Source of the DNA: Roseithermus sacchariphilus | Lineage (GTDB): Bacteria; Bacteroidota; Rhodothermia; Rhodothermales; MEBIC09517 | NCBI GenBank assembly: GCA_003285105.1 | Contig: CP030158.1 | Span: 1,287,447-1,351,446 of the forward strand | Reading direction: 5' to 3' | Length of the DNA: 64,000 bases | Part shown: positions 20,609-28,830 of the stretch, piece after piece | How the letters are laid out: every line of letters starts with the position of its first letter | How positions within the stretch are numbered: position 1 is the first letter of the stretch | The notes under the pieces: model-generated | Told to the model about the DNA's origin: nothing | The model's input: only the letters and a program-made list of their open reading frames with translations | Database searches by the model: none | Made by a program: the position numbers and the translations under genes

Positions 20609-21376
20609 TCAGAGCGCCGCCAGCACGCCGCCGTCCACGTACAGCACCTGCCCGTTGACGAAGCTGGAGGCCGCCGAGGCCAGGAACACGGCCGCTCCGA
20701 TGAGTTCCTCCGGCCGCCCCCAGCGCCGGGCCGGTGTGCGGGCGCAGATCCACGCGTTGAAGTCCGGGTCCTCGACGAGCGGCCGCGTCATCTCGGTGGC
20801 GAAGTAGCCGGGGCCGATGCCGTTGACCTGGATGTTATGCGGGCCCCATTCCACCGCCATGGCCCGGGTCAGCATCTTGAGGCCGCCCTTGGCCGCGGCG
20901 TAGTTGCCCGTCGTGGGTCGCCCGACCTCGCTCATGAGCGAGCAGATGTTGATGACCTTGCCGTGCTGCCGCTCGATCATGCCCGGCACGACGGCACGGG
21001 CCACGAGGAAGGCGCTCGAAAGGTTCGTGTCGAGCACGGCCTGCCAGTCGGCCCGCGACATCTCGGTCAGGGGCGCGCGGCGCTGGATGCCGGCGTTGTT
21101 GACGAGGATGTCGATGGGGCCGTGCTCGGCTTCGATGGCGGCGATGCCCGCGGCCACGCCGGCCTCGTCCGTCACGTCGAAGGCCCGCCAGGCCACCGCC
21201 AGGCCCTCGGCGGACAGCTCGGCGGCGGTGCGTTCCAGCCGGTCGGTGTGGCGGCCGTTGAGCACGACGGCGGCGCCGGCCCGGGCCAGCCCGCGCGCCA
21301 GCACGCGCCCGAGGCCCTGGCTGGATCCGGTGACGAGCACACGACGCCCGGTGAGGTCGAACAGATCGGTGGACAT
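20609..21376 (-). CDS. short-chain dehydrogenase, gluconate 5-dehydrogenase-like
   Basis: 255 residues, Rossmann fold: TGSSQGLG (16-23) for NAD(P), NNAG at 93-96, and catalytic Ser146, Tyr159 and Lys163 (YAAAKGG). NNAGIQRR and the final FVNGQVLYVDGG match the gluconate 5-dehydrogenase / 2-keto-3-deoxygluconate dehydrogenase subgroup. It is cytoplasmic and probably acts in sugar-acid oxidation. It lies downstream of the VanX-like gene on the same strand only if transcription crosses the tandem repeat that fills the gap between them. Confidence 0.88.
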   Translation of the reverse strand: MSTDLFDLTGRRVLVTGSSQGLGRVLARGLARAGAAVVLNGRHTDRLERTAAELSAEGLAVAWRAFDVTDEAGVAAGIAAIEAEHGPIDILVNNAGIQRRAPLTEMSRADWQAVLDTNLSSAFLVARAVVPGMIERQHGKVINICSLMSEVGRPTTGNYAAAKGGLKMLTRAMAVEWGPHNIQVNGIGPGYFATEMTRPLVEDPDFNAWICARTPARRWGRPEELIGAAVFLASAASSFVNGQVLYVDGGVLAAL

Positions 21377-21378
21377 GG

Positions 21379-21486
21379 GGCTACTGGCTACTGGCTATTG
21401 GCTACTGGCTATTGGCTACTGGCTATTAGCTTCTGGCTGAAAGCTGATGGCTGAAAGCTGACGGCTGACCGCTGACGGCTGAAAGC
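21379..21486. repeat. short tandem repeats filling the gap between two leftward genes
   Basis: About 108 bp of degenerate 7-10 bp units, first (C)TGGCTA type, then GCTGACGGCTGA type. They occupy nearly the whole space between the ddpX-like stop and the SDR start. The second type is the reverse complement of the repeat at 40738-40921. Confidence 0.85.
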
Positions 21487-21489
21487 CCG

Positions 21490-22239
21490 TCACTCCGTGA
21501 CTGGAAAGTCGAAGTAGCGGTCCGGGTAGGGTTCGTTACGCAGCGTGAAGTGCCACCATTCCTTGTGGTAGTTGCGGAAGCCGTGGCGTTCCATGAGGGT
21601 TTTCAGCAGCAGCCGGTTGGCGCGCTGTGCGGGGGAGACGGCCTCGCTCATCGTGTGCGAGCGCTCGCTGAAGCAGTCGTAGGCCGTGCCCATGTCGAGC
21701 CCCTCGTCGGGGCGCTGCGCCGGGTCGGGATGGTCGCAGGGGGCGGGGGGCAGGGCGTCCGGCGGAGCGGAGGCGTGGCCGAGGGGGGCGATGGTCAGGT
21801 CCACGGTGCTGCCCCGGCTGTGGCCGGAGCGGGAGGCGATGTAGCCCTCGGCAAAGAGGCGGCGCTTCGGGATCTCCGGGTAGAAGAACGGCTTCATCGC
21901 CTGGTCGAGGCCCTGGTAGGACCATCGCACGAAGTGGTCGACGGCGCGTTGCGGGCGGTAAGCGTCGAACACCTTCAGCGTCAGCCCCCGCGGCCGCAGC
22001 TCGGCCTGAACCCGCGCCAGCGCTTCGGCCGCCGGCCGCGTCAGCCAGATCACCGGCGCCTCGTACCCGTCGATGCGGGTGCCGACGAAGTTGAAGTCGC
22101 CGTAGTAGCGGACCTCTTCCAGGATGCTCGGGTCGACGTCGCGGAGGCGGACGAAGTCGTCGGGGCGGTCGTCGTCGGCAGGCCGCCGGACGGCCGCGAC
22201 GCCGAGCAGCGCGAGCAGGCACAGGACGAGGAGGCGCAT
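21490..22239 (-). CDS. ddpX: D-alanyl-D-alanine dipeptidase (VanX/DdpX family), exported
   Basis: 249 residues from the ATG that gives a signal peptide (MRLLVLCLLALLGVAA). Zinc-peptidase ligands are His140 and Asp147 (SGHSRGSTVD), catalytic Glu227 and His230 (EWWHF), the same spacing as VanX (His116, Asp123, Glu181, His184). It cleaves D-Ala-D-Ala, in peptidoglycan recycling rather than vancomycin resistance since no vanHA genes are nearby. An upstream in-frame ATG would add an Arg/Pro-rich stretch and overlap the next gene. It lies 77 bp after the cardiolipin-synthase-like gene. Confidence 0.9.
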   Translation of the reverse strand: MRLLVLCLLALLGVAAVRRPADDDRPDDFVRLRDVDPSILEEVRYYGDFNFVGTRIDGYEAPVIWLTRPAAEALARVQAELRPRGLTLKVFDAYRPQRAVDHFVRWSYQGLDQAMKPFFYPEIPKRRLFAEGYIASRSGHSRGSTVDLTIAPLGHASAPPDALPPAPCDHPDPAQRPDEGLDMGTAYDCFSERSHTMSEAVSPAQRANRLLLKTLMERHGFRNYHKEWWHFTLRNEPYPDRYFDFPVTE

Positions 22240-22316
22240 GGGGCGTGTGGGCGAAGGGGGATGAGGACGGCGCCGACCCGGAGCCGCTGGCGGCCGGCGA
22301 CGGGCGGCTGGAGGCA

Positions 22317-23471
22317 TCAGATGCGGGATAGCTGGAAGAGGCTCCATTGCGCGGCTCGGGCGGCCAGGGTACGGCGTTGCCAGGCGGAGCGCGTGATTTC
22401 CTCGGCGTGCTGGAGGCGCTCGAAGAAGGTCCGGTTGAGCCGCGCGGTAAAAACCGGGTCCAGGGCGATGACGCCGACCTCCAGGTTGTGTTTCTCGCCG
22501 TAGCGATCCACGTTGTACGAGCCGGCGATGCCGACCGTGTCATCCAGCGTGAGGTGTTTGGCGTGGAGGATGGGGTGGCGGTGTTCGAAGATGCGGACCC
22601 CGGCGCGCAGGAGGCGCCCGTAGAGGTGGCGTCCGGCCGTGCGGGCGGCGGGCACGTCGGAGTGGCCGGCGGTGAGGACGCGCACGTCCGCCCCGCGTCG
22701 GGCGAGTTCGCAGAGGGTGTCCATGAACCAGCGAGGGGGGATGAAGTAGGGCGTCATCACGTAGCACGAGCGCCGGGTGTGCTGCAGCAGCCGGTGGATG
22801 GCCCGCTTCAGGTCGAGTTCCTGCTGGCGGGCGTTCAGCCCGAGGACGGCCACCGGGACGCCATCCGGGAAGGGCCGCGGGGGCGGGGGCAGGGCGAGCG
22901 AGGTGCCGGTGGCGTCGTAGAACGAGTCGGAGAAGACGTGGGCGAGGTCGCGCACGCAGGGGCCTTCGAGGCGGACGGTTTCGTCGAAAAACCGCGCCGG
23001 GCCGGCGCCGCCGTAGTCCACGCTGATGTTGCGTCCGCCGCAGAAGCCCACGTCGTCGGCGATGAGGATCTTGCGGTGGTCGCGGTGGAGGATGCCGGCC
23101 ACCTTGCGTCCGAGCTTCTGCCAGGGCAGCACCGGGTTGAAGGTCGCCACGCGCCCGCCGGCCTCCAGGATGGGCGCGGCGTGCCGGCGCCCGAGGCGCG
23201 GCGAGCCCCACCGGTCGAACAGCAGGACCACGTCGCACCCCCGCCGGGCGGCCTCGGCCAGCGCCGCGATGGCGGGGCGCCCCACCTCATCGGGTTCGAC
23301 GATGTACGACTCCAGCCACACCCGCGTGCGGGCCTGCCGGATGGCCTCGTAAGCCAGGCGGAAGGCCTCGTTGCCGTCCGTGATGAGCGTGAGCCGGTTC
23401 CCCGCCGACGTGCCGCCGACCACGGGCGGCCCCGAGGGCGTGTACAGAGCCGGAAGCAGGTCGGCGGACAT
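22317..23471 (-). CDS. phospholipase D-type (cardiolipin synthase-like) protein
   Basis: 384 residues from MSADLLPAL. Two HKD motifs are present: HRKILIADDVGFCGGRNI in the first half and HAKHLTLDDTVGIAGSYNVD in the second. This is the hallmark of bacterial cardiolipin synthases and other phosphatidyltransferases. The N-terminal membrane anchors of classical Cls are missing, so it resembles the shorter ClsB type. A -10-like TATCTTGG lies 33 bp upstream on this strand (23504-23511). Confidence 0.87.
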   Translation of the reverse strand: MSADLLPALYTPSGPPVVGGTSAGNRLTLITDGNEAFRLAYEAIRQARTRVWLESYIVEPDEVGRPAIAALAEAARRGCDVVLLFDRWGSPRLGRRHAAPILEAGGRVATFNPVLPWQKLGRKVAGILHRDHRKILIADDVGFCGGRNISVDYGGAGPARFFDETVRLEGPCVRDLAHVFSDSFYDATGTSLALPPPPRPFPDGVPVAVLGLNARQQELDLKRAIHRLLQHTRRSCYVMTPYFIPPRWFMDTLCELARRGADVRVLTAGHSDVPAARTAGRHLYGRLLRAGVRIFEHRHPILHAKHLTLDDTVGIAGSYNVDRYGEKHNLEVGVIALDPVFTARLNRTFFERLQHAEEITRSAWQRRTLAARAAQWSLFQLSRI

Positions 23472-23529
23472 GGCGGTCGGGCGGGTGGGCAACCAGGGCG
23501 CCGCCAAGATAGCAGGGCGGGGCGAAGGT

Positions 23530-23628
23530 TTCTGGCTTTTGGCTTCTGGCTGCGGGCTGCTGGCTGCTGGCTACTGGCTACTGGCTACTGGCTGCTGGCT
23601 GCGGGCTTCTGGCTGCGGGCTGCTGGCA
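23530..23628. repeat. CTGGCTnn tandem repeat
   Basis: About 100 bp of degenerate units CTGGCTACTGG / CTGGCTGCGGG, the same family as 21379-21486. Confidence 0.85.
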
Positions 23629-23643
23629 TCGTGCCGGAACGAG

Positions 23644-23783
23644 CCCTTCCCCCTGGCCGCAGGCCGCACAGGGGGAAGTCCCCGCAGGGGGAAGGGGGTC
23701 AACCGCGTCGCTGTGCCGCTATCGCCGGGGGGCTACCCCTCCGTCGCTGCGCGACACCACCCCTTCGCAAGGGGAGGATCTGG
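23644..23783. repeat. 140-bp intergenic repeat, copy 1
   Basis: Contains two hairpin-forming parts: CTTCCCCCT with AGGGGGAAG, and ACCCCTTCGCAAGGGG. It is directly repeated at 23808, with partial inverted copies at 40922 and 58713. Confidence 0.85.
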
Positions 23784-23807
23784 ATGGCGCCCTCGGATCG
23801 GGCCACG

Positions 23808-23947
23808 CCCTTCCCCCTGGCCGCAGGTCGCACAGGGGGAAGTCCCCGCAGGGGGAAGGGGGTCAACCGCCTCGCTGTGCCTCCATCGCCCGAGGTCTAC
23901 CCCTCCGGCCCTGCGGGCCACCTCCCCTTCGCAAGGGGAGGATCTGG
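23808..23947. repeat. 140-bp intergenic repeat, copy 2
   Basis: A direct repeat of 23644-23783 with the same length and end points (starts CCCTTCCCCCTGG, ends GAGGATCTGG). The hairpin CTCCCCTTCGCAAGGGGAG is perfect here. Confidence 0.85.
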
Positions 23948-24091
23948 TTGGTTGCAGGGGATTCAGACGGCTTCGAGCTACGGGCTTCTCGCGCTTCACG
24001 AGCAGCCCACCGCCCGCAGCCCCGACTTGCTTCTGCCCGGCGAAGCGCGTTCTTTAACGAACCCGTTCCCTTCACCCGTTATTCACAGGCC

Positions 24092-25018
24092 ATGATCCAC
24101 CGCCTTCTTGCCGGGCTCGTGGTGCTGCTCGGCATCGCCGGCGCCCGGGCGCAGGACGTCAGCCTCCCCCCCGATCAGATGCGCTTCCTCACCGCCGAGT
24201 GGGACGGCGAGCGCTTCCCGGACGGCCGGCCGCGGGTGCCGGACGACCTCCTGGAGCGCATGCGTAACGTCTCCATCGAAGCTGCCTGGGGCGTGCTGCG
24301 CGGGGAGGGCTATCACAACCAGTTTGCCGGCGGCTGGCAGATGATCCACGACGACGTGCCCGTCATCGGCCGGGCGCTGACGGCGCAGTACATGCCGCTC
24401 CGCCCCGAACTCAACCAGCGCATCCTGGATTACGGCCACGCCCACGGCCGCGTCGGCCCTTCTAACTCGTGGCCCATCGACGCCCTGCAGCCGGGCGACG
24501 TCTACGTCGCCGACGCCTTCGGGAAGGTCCGCGACGGCACGCTCATCGGCGACAACCTGGGCAACGCCATCTTCGCCCGGAGCGGCAACGGCGTCGTCTT
24601 CGACGCCGGCCTGCGCGACCTCGGCGGGCTCGAGGAGATCGAGGGCTTCAATGCCTTCGTGCGCGGCTGGGACCCGTCGTACCTCCAGCAGGTCATGCTC
24701 ACCGGCATCAACGTGCCCATCCGCATCGGCGAGGCCACGGTGCTGCCCGGCGACGTGGTGCTGGCCCGCCGCGAAGGGGTCCTCTTCATCCCGGCCCATC
24801 TGGTCCGCAAGGTCGTCGAAACCGCCGAGATCGTCCTGCTGCGCGACCTCTTCGGCCATCAGCGGTTGCGGGAAGGCGTCTACACCCCCGGCCAGATCGA
24901 CACCCGCTGGACCGAAGCCATCGAGGCCGACTTTGCCCGCTGGCTTCAGGAGAACAAGCTGAGCCTCCCCGTCCCGCCCGAGCGCGTCGAGGAGCTGCTC
25001 CGCACGCGCACCTGGTAG
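24092..25018 (+). CDS. exported RraA / HMG-aldolase family protein
   Basis: 308 residues with a clear signal peptide (MIHRLLAGLVVLLGIAGARA, cleavage before Gln21). The RraA-like fold occupies residues ~50-240: GDNLG at 153-157 and DAGLRD with Asp171, Arg175 and Asp176, the residues used by 4-hydroxy-4-methyl-2-oxoglutarate/oxaloacetate aldolases. The Arg-Asp pair is kept, so lyase or decarboxylase activity is possible. Export is unusual for this normally cytoplasmic family. It is followed 110 bp later by a Tat-exported enolase-superfamily enzyme. The ATG at 24092 begins the signal peptide. Confidence 0.8.
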   Translation: MIHRLLAGLVVLLGIAGARAQDVSLPPDQMRFLTAEWDGERFPDGRPRVPDDLLERMRNVSIEAAWGVLRGEGYHNQFAGGWQMIHDDVPVIGRALTAQYMPLRPELNQRILDYGHAHGRVGPSNSWPIDALQPGDVYVADAFGKVRDGTLIGDNLGNAIFARSGNGVVFDAGLRDLGGLEEIEGFNAFVRGWDPSYLQQVMLTGINVPIRIGEATVLPGDVVLARREGVLFIPAHLVRKVVETAEIVLLRDLFGHQRLREGVYTPGQIDTRWTEAIEADFARWLQENKLSLPVPPERVEELLRTRTW

Positions 25019-25032
25019 GAGGGCCGTAGGGG

Positions 25033-25086
25033 GAAGGGCGGGCGGGAAACCGGGTCCATGCCCCGCCCTTCGCCCGTCGTCCCTCG
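25033..25086. repeat. 54-bp repeat, copy 1
   Basis: Matches 26555-26608 at 50 of 54 bases. It lies in the gap between the RraA-like and enolase-superfamily genes. Confidence 0.85.
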
Positions 25087-25128
25087 GCCTTCTCGCCCCG
25101 CCTCCTCACGCCCAACCCGCACCCCGCC

Positions 25129-26499
25129 ATGCCCGACAGCCGCCGTGACTTCCTGAAGACCGCTGCCCTCGGAGGCCTCAGCCTCGCTGCCCTGGTCGAC
25201 GCGCCCATCGAGACGCAGATCGAGGCGGCGACGCAGCGGGTGCCGCGCTACTCGGCGCCCTCCGACCTGAAAATCACCGACATGCGCATCGCGCAGGTGG
25301 GCAACGTGCCGATCGTGCGCCTCTACACGAACCAGGACCTCGTCGGCCACGGCGACGTGCGCGACGGGGCGGACAAGCGCTATGCCCTCTTCCTGAAGGC
25401 GCGCCTCCTGGGAGAGAACCCGTGCAACGTCGAGCGGCTGTTCAAGAAGATCCGGCAGTTCGGCTGGCACGGGCGGCAGGGCGGCGGCGTCTCGGGTGTG
25501 GAGATGGCGCTGTGGGACCTCGTCGGCAAGGCCTACGGCGTGCCCGTCTACCAGCTCCTCGGCGGCAAGTACCGCGACCGCGTCCGCTGCTATGCGGACA
25601 CGCCCATGGCCCGCGACCCGCAGGAGTTCGCCCGCCGCATGAAGGCGCGGCAGGACCAGGGCTACACGTTCCTGAAGATGGACTTCGGCATCGAGCTGAT
25701 CGAACACATCGAGGGGGCGCTGGTCAACGCCGACGCCTGGGGCACGCCGCTCCGGCAGTGGGACCGCACGCCGCTCAGCTACGGCATGACGGAGCACCCC
25801 TTCACCCGCATCCAGATCACCGACAAGGGCCTCGACGCGCTGATGGCGTACGTGGCCGCCGTGCGTGAGGCCATCGGCTACGAGGTGCCGCTCGCCTCCG
25901 ACCACTACGGCCACTTCGACGTCAACACGGCCATCCGCCTCGGCCGCGCCGTGGAGCCCTACCAGCTCGCCTGGCTCGAAGACCTCGTCCCGTGGACCTA
26001 CACCGAGATGTGGCGCGAGATCACCGAGGCCCTCACGACCCCGACGATCACGGGCGAGGATACCTATCTGCTGAAGTACTTCAAACCCCTCATCGACGCC
26101 CGCGCCGTGGACCTCGTCCACCCGGACCCGAACACGGCCGGCGGCATCCTGGAGACGAAACGCATCGGGGATTATGCGGAGGAGCACGGGGTGGCGATGG
26201 CGCTGCACCACGCCGCCTCGCCCGTGTCGTTCCTCGGCAGCGTCCACAGCGCCGCCGCCACGCAGAACTTCGTCGCCCTGGAGCATCACTCGGTGGACAA
26301 CCCCTGGTGGGAGGACCTCGTCACCGGCATCGAGAAGCCGCTCGTGGTGGACGGCTACGTGAAGGTGCCGGAGACGCCGGGCCTCGGCGTGGAGCTCAAC
26401 GAGGAGGTCGTCCGCGAGCATCTGGCTGAGGGCGAGGCCTTCTTTGCGCCGACCCCGGAATGGAACGAACTGCGCTCATGGGATCGGCTATGGAGCTAG
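25129..26499 (+). CDS. Tat-exported mandelate racemase / muconate lactonizing enzyme (enolase superfamily)
   Basis: 456 residues. The N-terminus MPDSRRDFLKTAALGGLSLAAL is a twin-arginine signal. The capping domain and barrel show metal ligands Asp258 (ASDHYGHF), Glu284 (WLEDLVPW) and Glu310 (TGEDTY), with HHAASPVSFLG near the C-terminus. Family members are sugar-acid dehydratases or racemases, and this one may dehydrate an aldonic or uronic acid (inference). Export through Tat would place the enzyme folded, with its Mg2+, in the periplasm. It lies between an exported RraA-like protein and a lipoprotein epimerase. Confidence 0.85.
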   Translation: MPDSRRDFLKTAALGGLSLAALVDAPIETQIEAATQRVPRYSAPSDLKITDMRIAQVGNVPIVRLYTNQDLVGHGDVRDGADKRYALFLKARLLGENPCNVERLFKKIRQFGWHGRQGGGVSGVEMALWDLVGKAYGVPVYQLLGGKYRDRVRCYADTPMARDPQEFARRMKARQDQGYTFLKMDFGIELIEHIEGALVNADAWGTPLRQWDRTPLSYGMTEHPFTRIQITDKGLDALMAYVAAVREAIGYEVPLASDHYGHFDVNTAIRLGRAVEPYQLAWLEDLVPWTYTEMWREITEALTTPTITGEDTYLLKYFKPLIDARAVDLVHPDPNTAGGILETKRIGDYAEEHGVAMALHHAASPVSFLGSVHSAAATQNFVALEHHSVDNPWWEDLVTGIEKPLVVDGYVKVPETPGLGVELNEEVVREHLAEGEAFFAPTPEWNELRSWDRLWS

Positions 26500-26554
26500 G
26501 TTGGATGGGACGGGTGGGAAGCGTGAGGCAGGAACAGGACGACGGGGGAAGGAC

Positions 26555-26608
26555 GAAGGGCGGACGGGAAACCGGGTCCATGCCCCGCCCTGCGCCCTGC
26601 GTCCCTCG
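26555..26608. repeat. 54-bp repeat, copy 2, containing the start codon of the next gene
   Basis: The ATG at 26580 of the epimerase-like lipoprotein and its first ten codons lie within this copy. Confidence 0.85.
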
Positions 26609-27986
26609 AACGTGGCCCCTCTCCCTGCTTCTCACGCTATTCCTCGCGGCCTGCACCCCGGAGGCGGAGCCCGGCGGCGTCACGCCCGAAACGCTGGCGG
26701 CTTCGCTGCGGACGCATCAGGTGGACGCGTGGTACCCGCGGGTGATCGACCCGGAGCACGGCGGGTATCTCAGCCGCTTCACCTACGACTGGCAGCCCGA
26801 GGGGCCGCAGGACAAGATGATGGTGACGCAGGCCCGGCACGTCTGGTCGCTCTCCCGGCTGGCTGCGTTCTACCCGGCCGAGGCGGACACCTTCCGGGCG
26901 ATGGCCGCGCACGGCGTCGCGTTCCTGCGGGACGTGCTGTGGGATGCCGAGCACGGCGGGTTCCGGCACCTGGTCACCCGCGAGGGCACGCCCATCACCG
27001 ACGGCGGCAACCGCTTCAAGCTCGCCTACGATCAGGCCTTCGGCCTCTACGGCCTGGCCGCCTACGTGGCCGTCTCGGGGGATACGGCCGCGCTCGCGCT
27101 GGCGCAGGAGGCCTTCCGCTGGCTGGAGGCCCACAGCCACGACCCGGAGCACGGCGGCTACTTCCAGTTCATGGAGCCCGACGGCACCCCGCTGCCCGAC
27201 GGTACCGCCGCCACCCCGCCGAAGGACCAGAACTCGTCGATTCACCTGCTCGAAGCCTTCACCGCGCTGTACGCCGTCTGGCCCGACCCGCTGGTGCGCG
27301 AGCGGCTCCGGGAGATGCGCGACCTGGTGCGCGACGTCCTCCCGGACGAGCGCGGCTTCCTCCGGCTCTTCTTTCGGCGGGACTGGTCGCCCGTATCGTT
27401 CCGGGACTCGACGGCGGCCGTGCGGGAGGCCAACTACCGGCTCGACCACGTCTCGTTCGGGCATGACGTGGAGACCGCGTTTCTGCTGCTGGAGGCGTCG
27501 GCGGCGCTGGGCGAGCCGGACGACCCGGCCACGCGGGCCGTCGCGGAGCGCTTCGTCGAGCACGCCCTGGCACACGGCTGGGACGCCGAGCACGGCGGCT
27601 TCTACGATGCGGGCTATTACCTGCCAGGGACGGACTCCGTCACCATCATCAGCGACACGAAGCAATGGTGGGCCCAGGCCGAGGCGCTGCACACGCTGCT
27701 GCTGATGGCCCACGAGGTTCCGGCGCAGGCGGCCCGGTATCGGGAGTACTTCGAGGCGCAATGGAGGCACATAGACCGCTATCTGATCGACCACGAGCAC
27801 GGCGGCTGGTACCCCTACGCGCTGGATACCTCGCCGGCTTCGCGGCGTGCCCTCAAGGCGCAGATCTGGAAAGGCAATTACCACACCGCCCGCGCGCTCA
27901 TGGGCTGCCTCCGTCTGCTCGGAACCGAAGCCGCCCGGTCCGCCGTCTCAGCCGCCCCGGCCCGGCCTCCGGCGGCCGGCGGCTGA
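26580..27986 (+). CDS. lipoprotein N-acylglucosamine 2-epimerase / cellobiose 2-epimerase-like
   Basis: 468 residues with a lipobox FLAAC (Cys25). The (alpha/alpha)6 barrel of the AGE family has the expected motifs: PEHGGYLSRFTYDWQP, RFKLAYDQAFGLYGLAAY, SFGHDVETAFLLLEA, KQWWAQAEAL and the final WKGNYHTARALMGCLRLL. AGE/CE enzymes epimerise the C2 position of free sugars. This arrangement is closest to cellobiose-2-epimerase-like or mannose-isomerase-like proteins. Anchoring outside the cytoplasm is unusual. The start codon lies in a repeat, and no other ATG precedes the hydrophobic core except one 120 bp upstream that overlaps the previous gene. Confidence 0.83.
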   Translation: MPRPAPCVPRTWPLSLLLTLFLAACTPEAEPGGVTPETLAASLRTHQVDAWYPRVIDPEHGGYLSRFTYDWQPEGPQDKMMVTQARHVWSLSRLAAFYPAEADTFRAMAAHGVAFLRDVLWDAEHGGFRHLVTREGTPITDGGNRFKLAYDQAFGLYGLAAYVAVSGDTAALALAQEAFRWLEAHSHDPEHGGYFQFMEPDGTPLPDGTAATPPKDQNSSIHLLEAFTALYAVWPDPLVRERLREMRDLVRDVLPDERGFLRLFFRRDWSPVSFRDSTAAVREANYRLDHVSFGHDVETAFLLLEASAALGEPDDPATRAVAERFVEHALAHGWDAEHGGFYDAGYYLPGTDSVTIISDTKQWWAQAEALHTLLLMAHEVPAQAARYREYFEAQWRHIDRYLIDHEHGGWYPYALDTSPASRRALKAQIWKGNYHTARALMGCLRLLGTEAARSAVSAAPARPPAAGG

Positions 27987-28036
27987 CGCCGGAGGCCCGG
28001 ACGCGCGGTGCGACGTCGTCCATAGCCCATCGAACC

Positions 28037-28696
28037 ATGCCCGACCCCCTGACCCCGGAAGAGATTCGCGTGCTCGGTGCGCTCGTCGAGAAAGAGCTCA
28101 GCACGCCCGATTACTACCCGATGACGGTGAACGCGCTGGTGCAGGCGTGCAACCAGAAGACCAACCGCGAGCCGGTGGTGCAGTACGACGAGGCGGTGGT
28201 GCAGGCGGCGCTGGAGGCGTTGCAGCGCCGGCGCCTCGCCGGCACGGCCAGCGGGGCCTCGATGCGGGCCCTCAAGTACCGCCATACCCTCGCCGAAGCG
28301 CTCGGCCTCGGCGTGCCGGAGCGGGCCGTCCTGGCCGTGCTCATGCTGCGCGGGCCGCAGACCGTCGGCGAGATCCGCGGGCGGACCGGCCGGATGGCCG
28401 CCTTCGACACGCTGGAGGCCGTCGAGGCCGTCCTGGCCGATCTGGTCGGCCGGGAGGAGCCGCTGGTGATGGAACTGGAGCGCCGGCCGGGGCAGAAGGA
28501 AGCCCGGTTCATGCACCGGCTCGGCGGGCCGCCCGAGGCGGCCGAGCCTGTCCCCTCCGCGCCGACCCGGCCCGAGGCCGGCTCCGAGGCCGATGCGGAG
28601 CGGCTGCAGGCGCTGGAAGACGAGGTGCAGGCGCTGCGGCGTGAACTGGACGACCTGCGCGCGGCCTTCGACGCCTTCCGCACGCAGTTCGAGTAG
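28037..28696 (+). CDS. YceH-like DUF480 protein
   Basis: 219 residues with two winged-helix repeats (LTPEEIRVLGALVEKELSTPDYYPMTVNALV, NREPVVQYDE, VLAVLMLRGPQTVGEIRGRTGRM), characteristic of the DUF480/YceH family. The C-terminal ~45 residues (ALEDEVQALRRELDDLRAAFDAF) are a coiled coil. The family's function is not established, and DNA binding is suggested by fold. Start ATG at 28037. Confidence 0.88.
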   Translation: MPDPLTPEEIRVLGALVEKELSTPDYYPMTVNALVQACNQKTNREPVVQYDEAVVQAALEALQRRRLAGTASGASMRALKYRHTLAEALGLGVPERAVLAVLMLRGPQTVGEIRGRTGRMAAFDTLEAVEAVLADLVGREEPLVMELERRPGQKEARFMHRLGGPPEAAEPVPSAPTRPEAGSEADAERLQALEDEVQALRRELDDLRAAFDAFRTQFE

Positions 28697-28830
28697 CGCG
28701 CCGCCCGGGGCCGATGGGGCCGGCGGGCCGCCGCCGGTAACACATCGGTCATACGCCGTGCCGGACCGCCTGCCGCTCTGCGGCGTATACAGCCCGTCCT
28801 CGTTCGTTTCACCCATCGTTTTGACTCCGC

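Larger units (their letters stand above)
23472..24091. other. 620-bp repeat-filled gap
   Basis: The gap contains a CTGGCT-type tandem repeat (23530-23628), two direct 140-bp repeats (listed separately) and then 144 bp of unremarkable sequence before the RraA-like gene. I see no gene in it. Confidence 0.75.

Noticed and set aside
21490-22239. Vancomycin-resistance vanX
   Set aside because: No vanH, vanA or vanRS genes are nearby; a house-keeping D-Ala-D-Ala dipeptidase is more likely.
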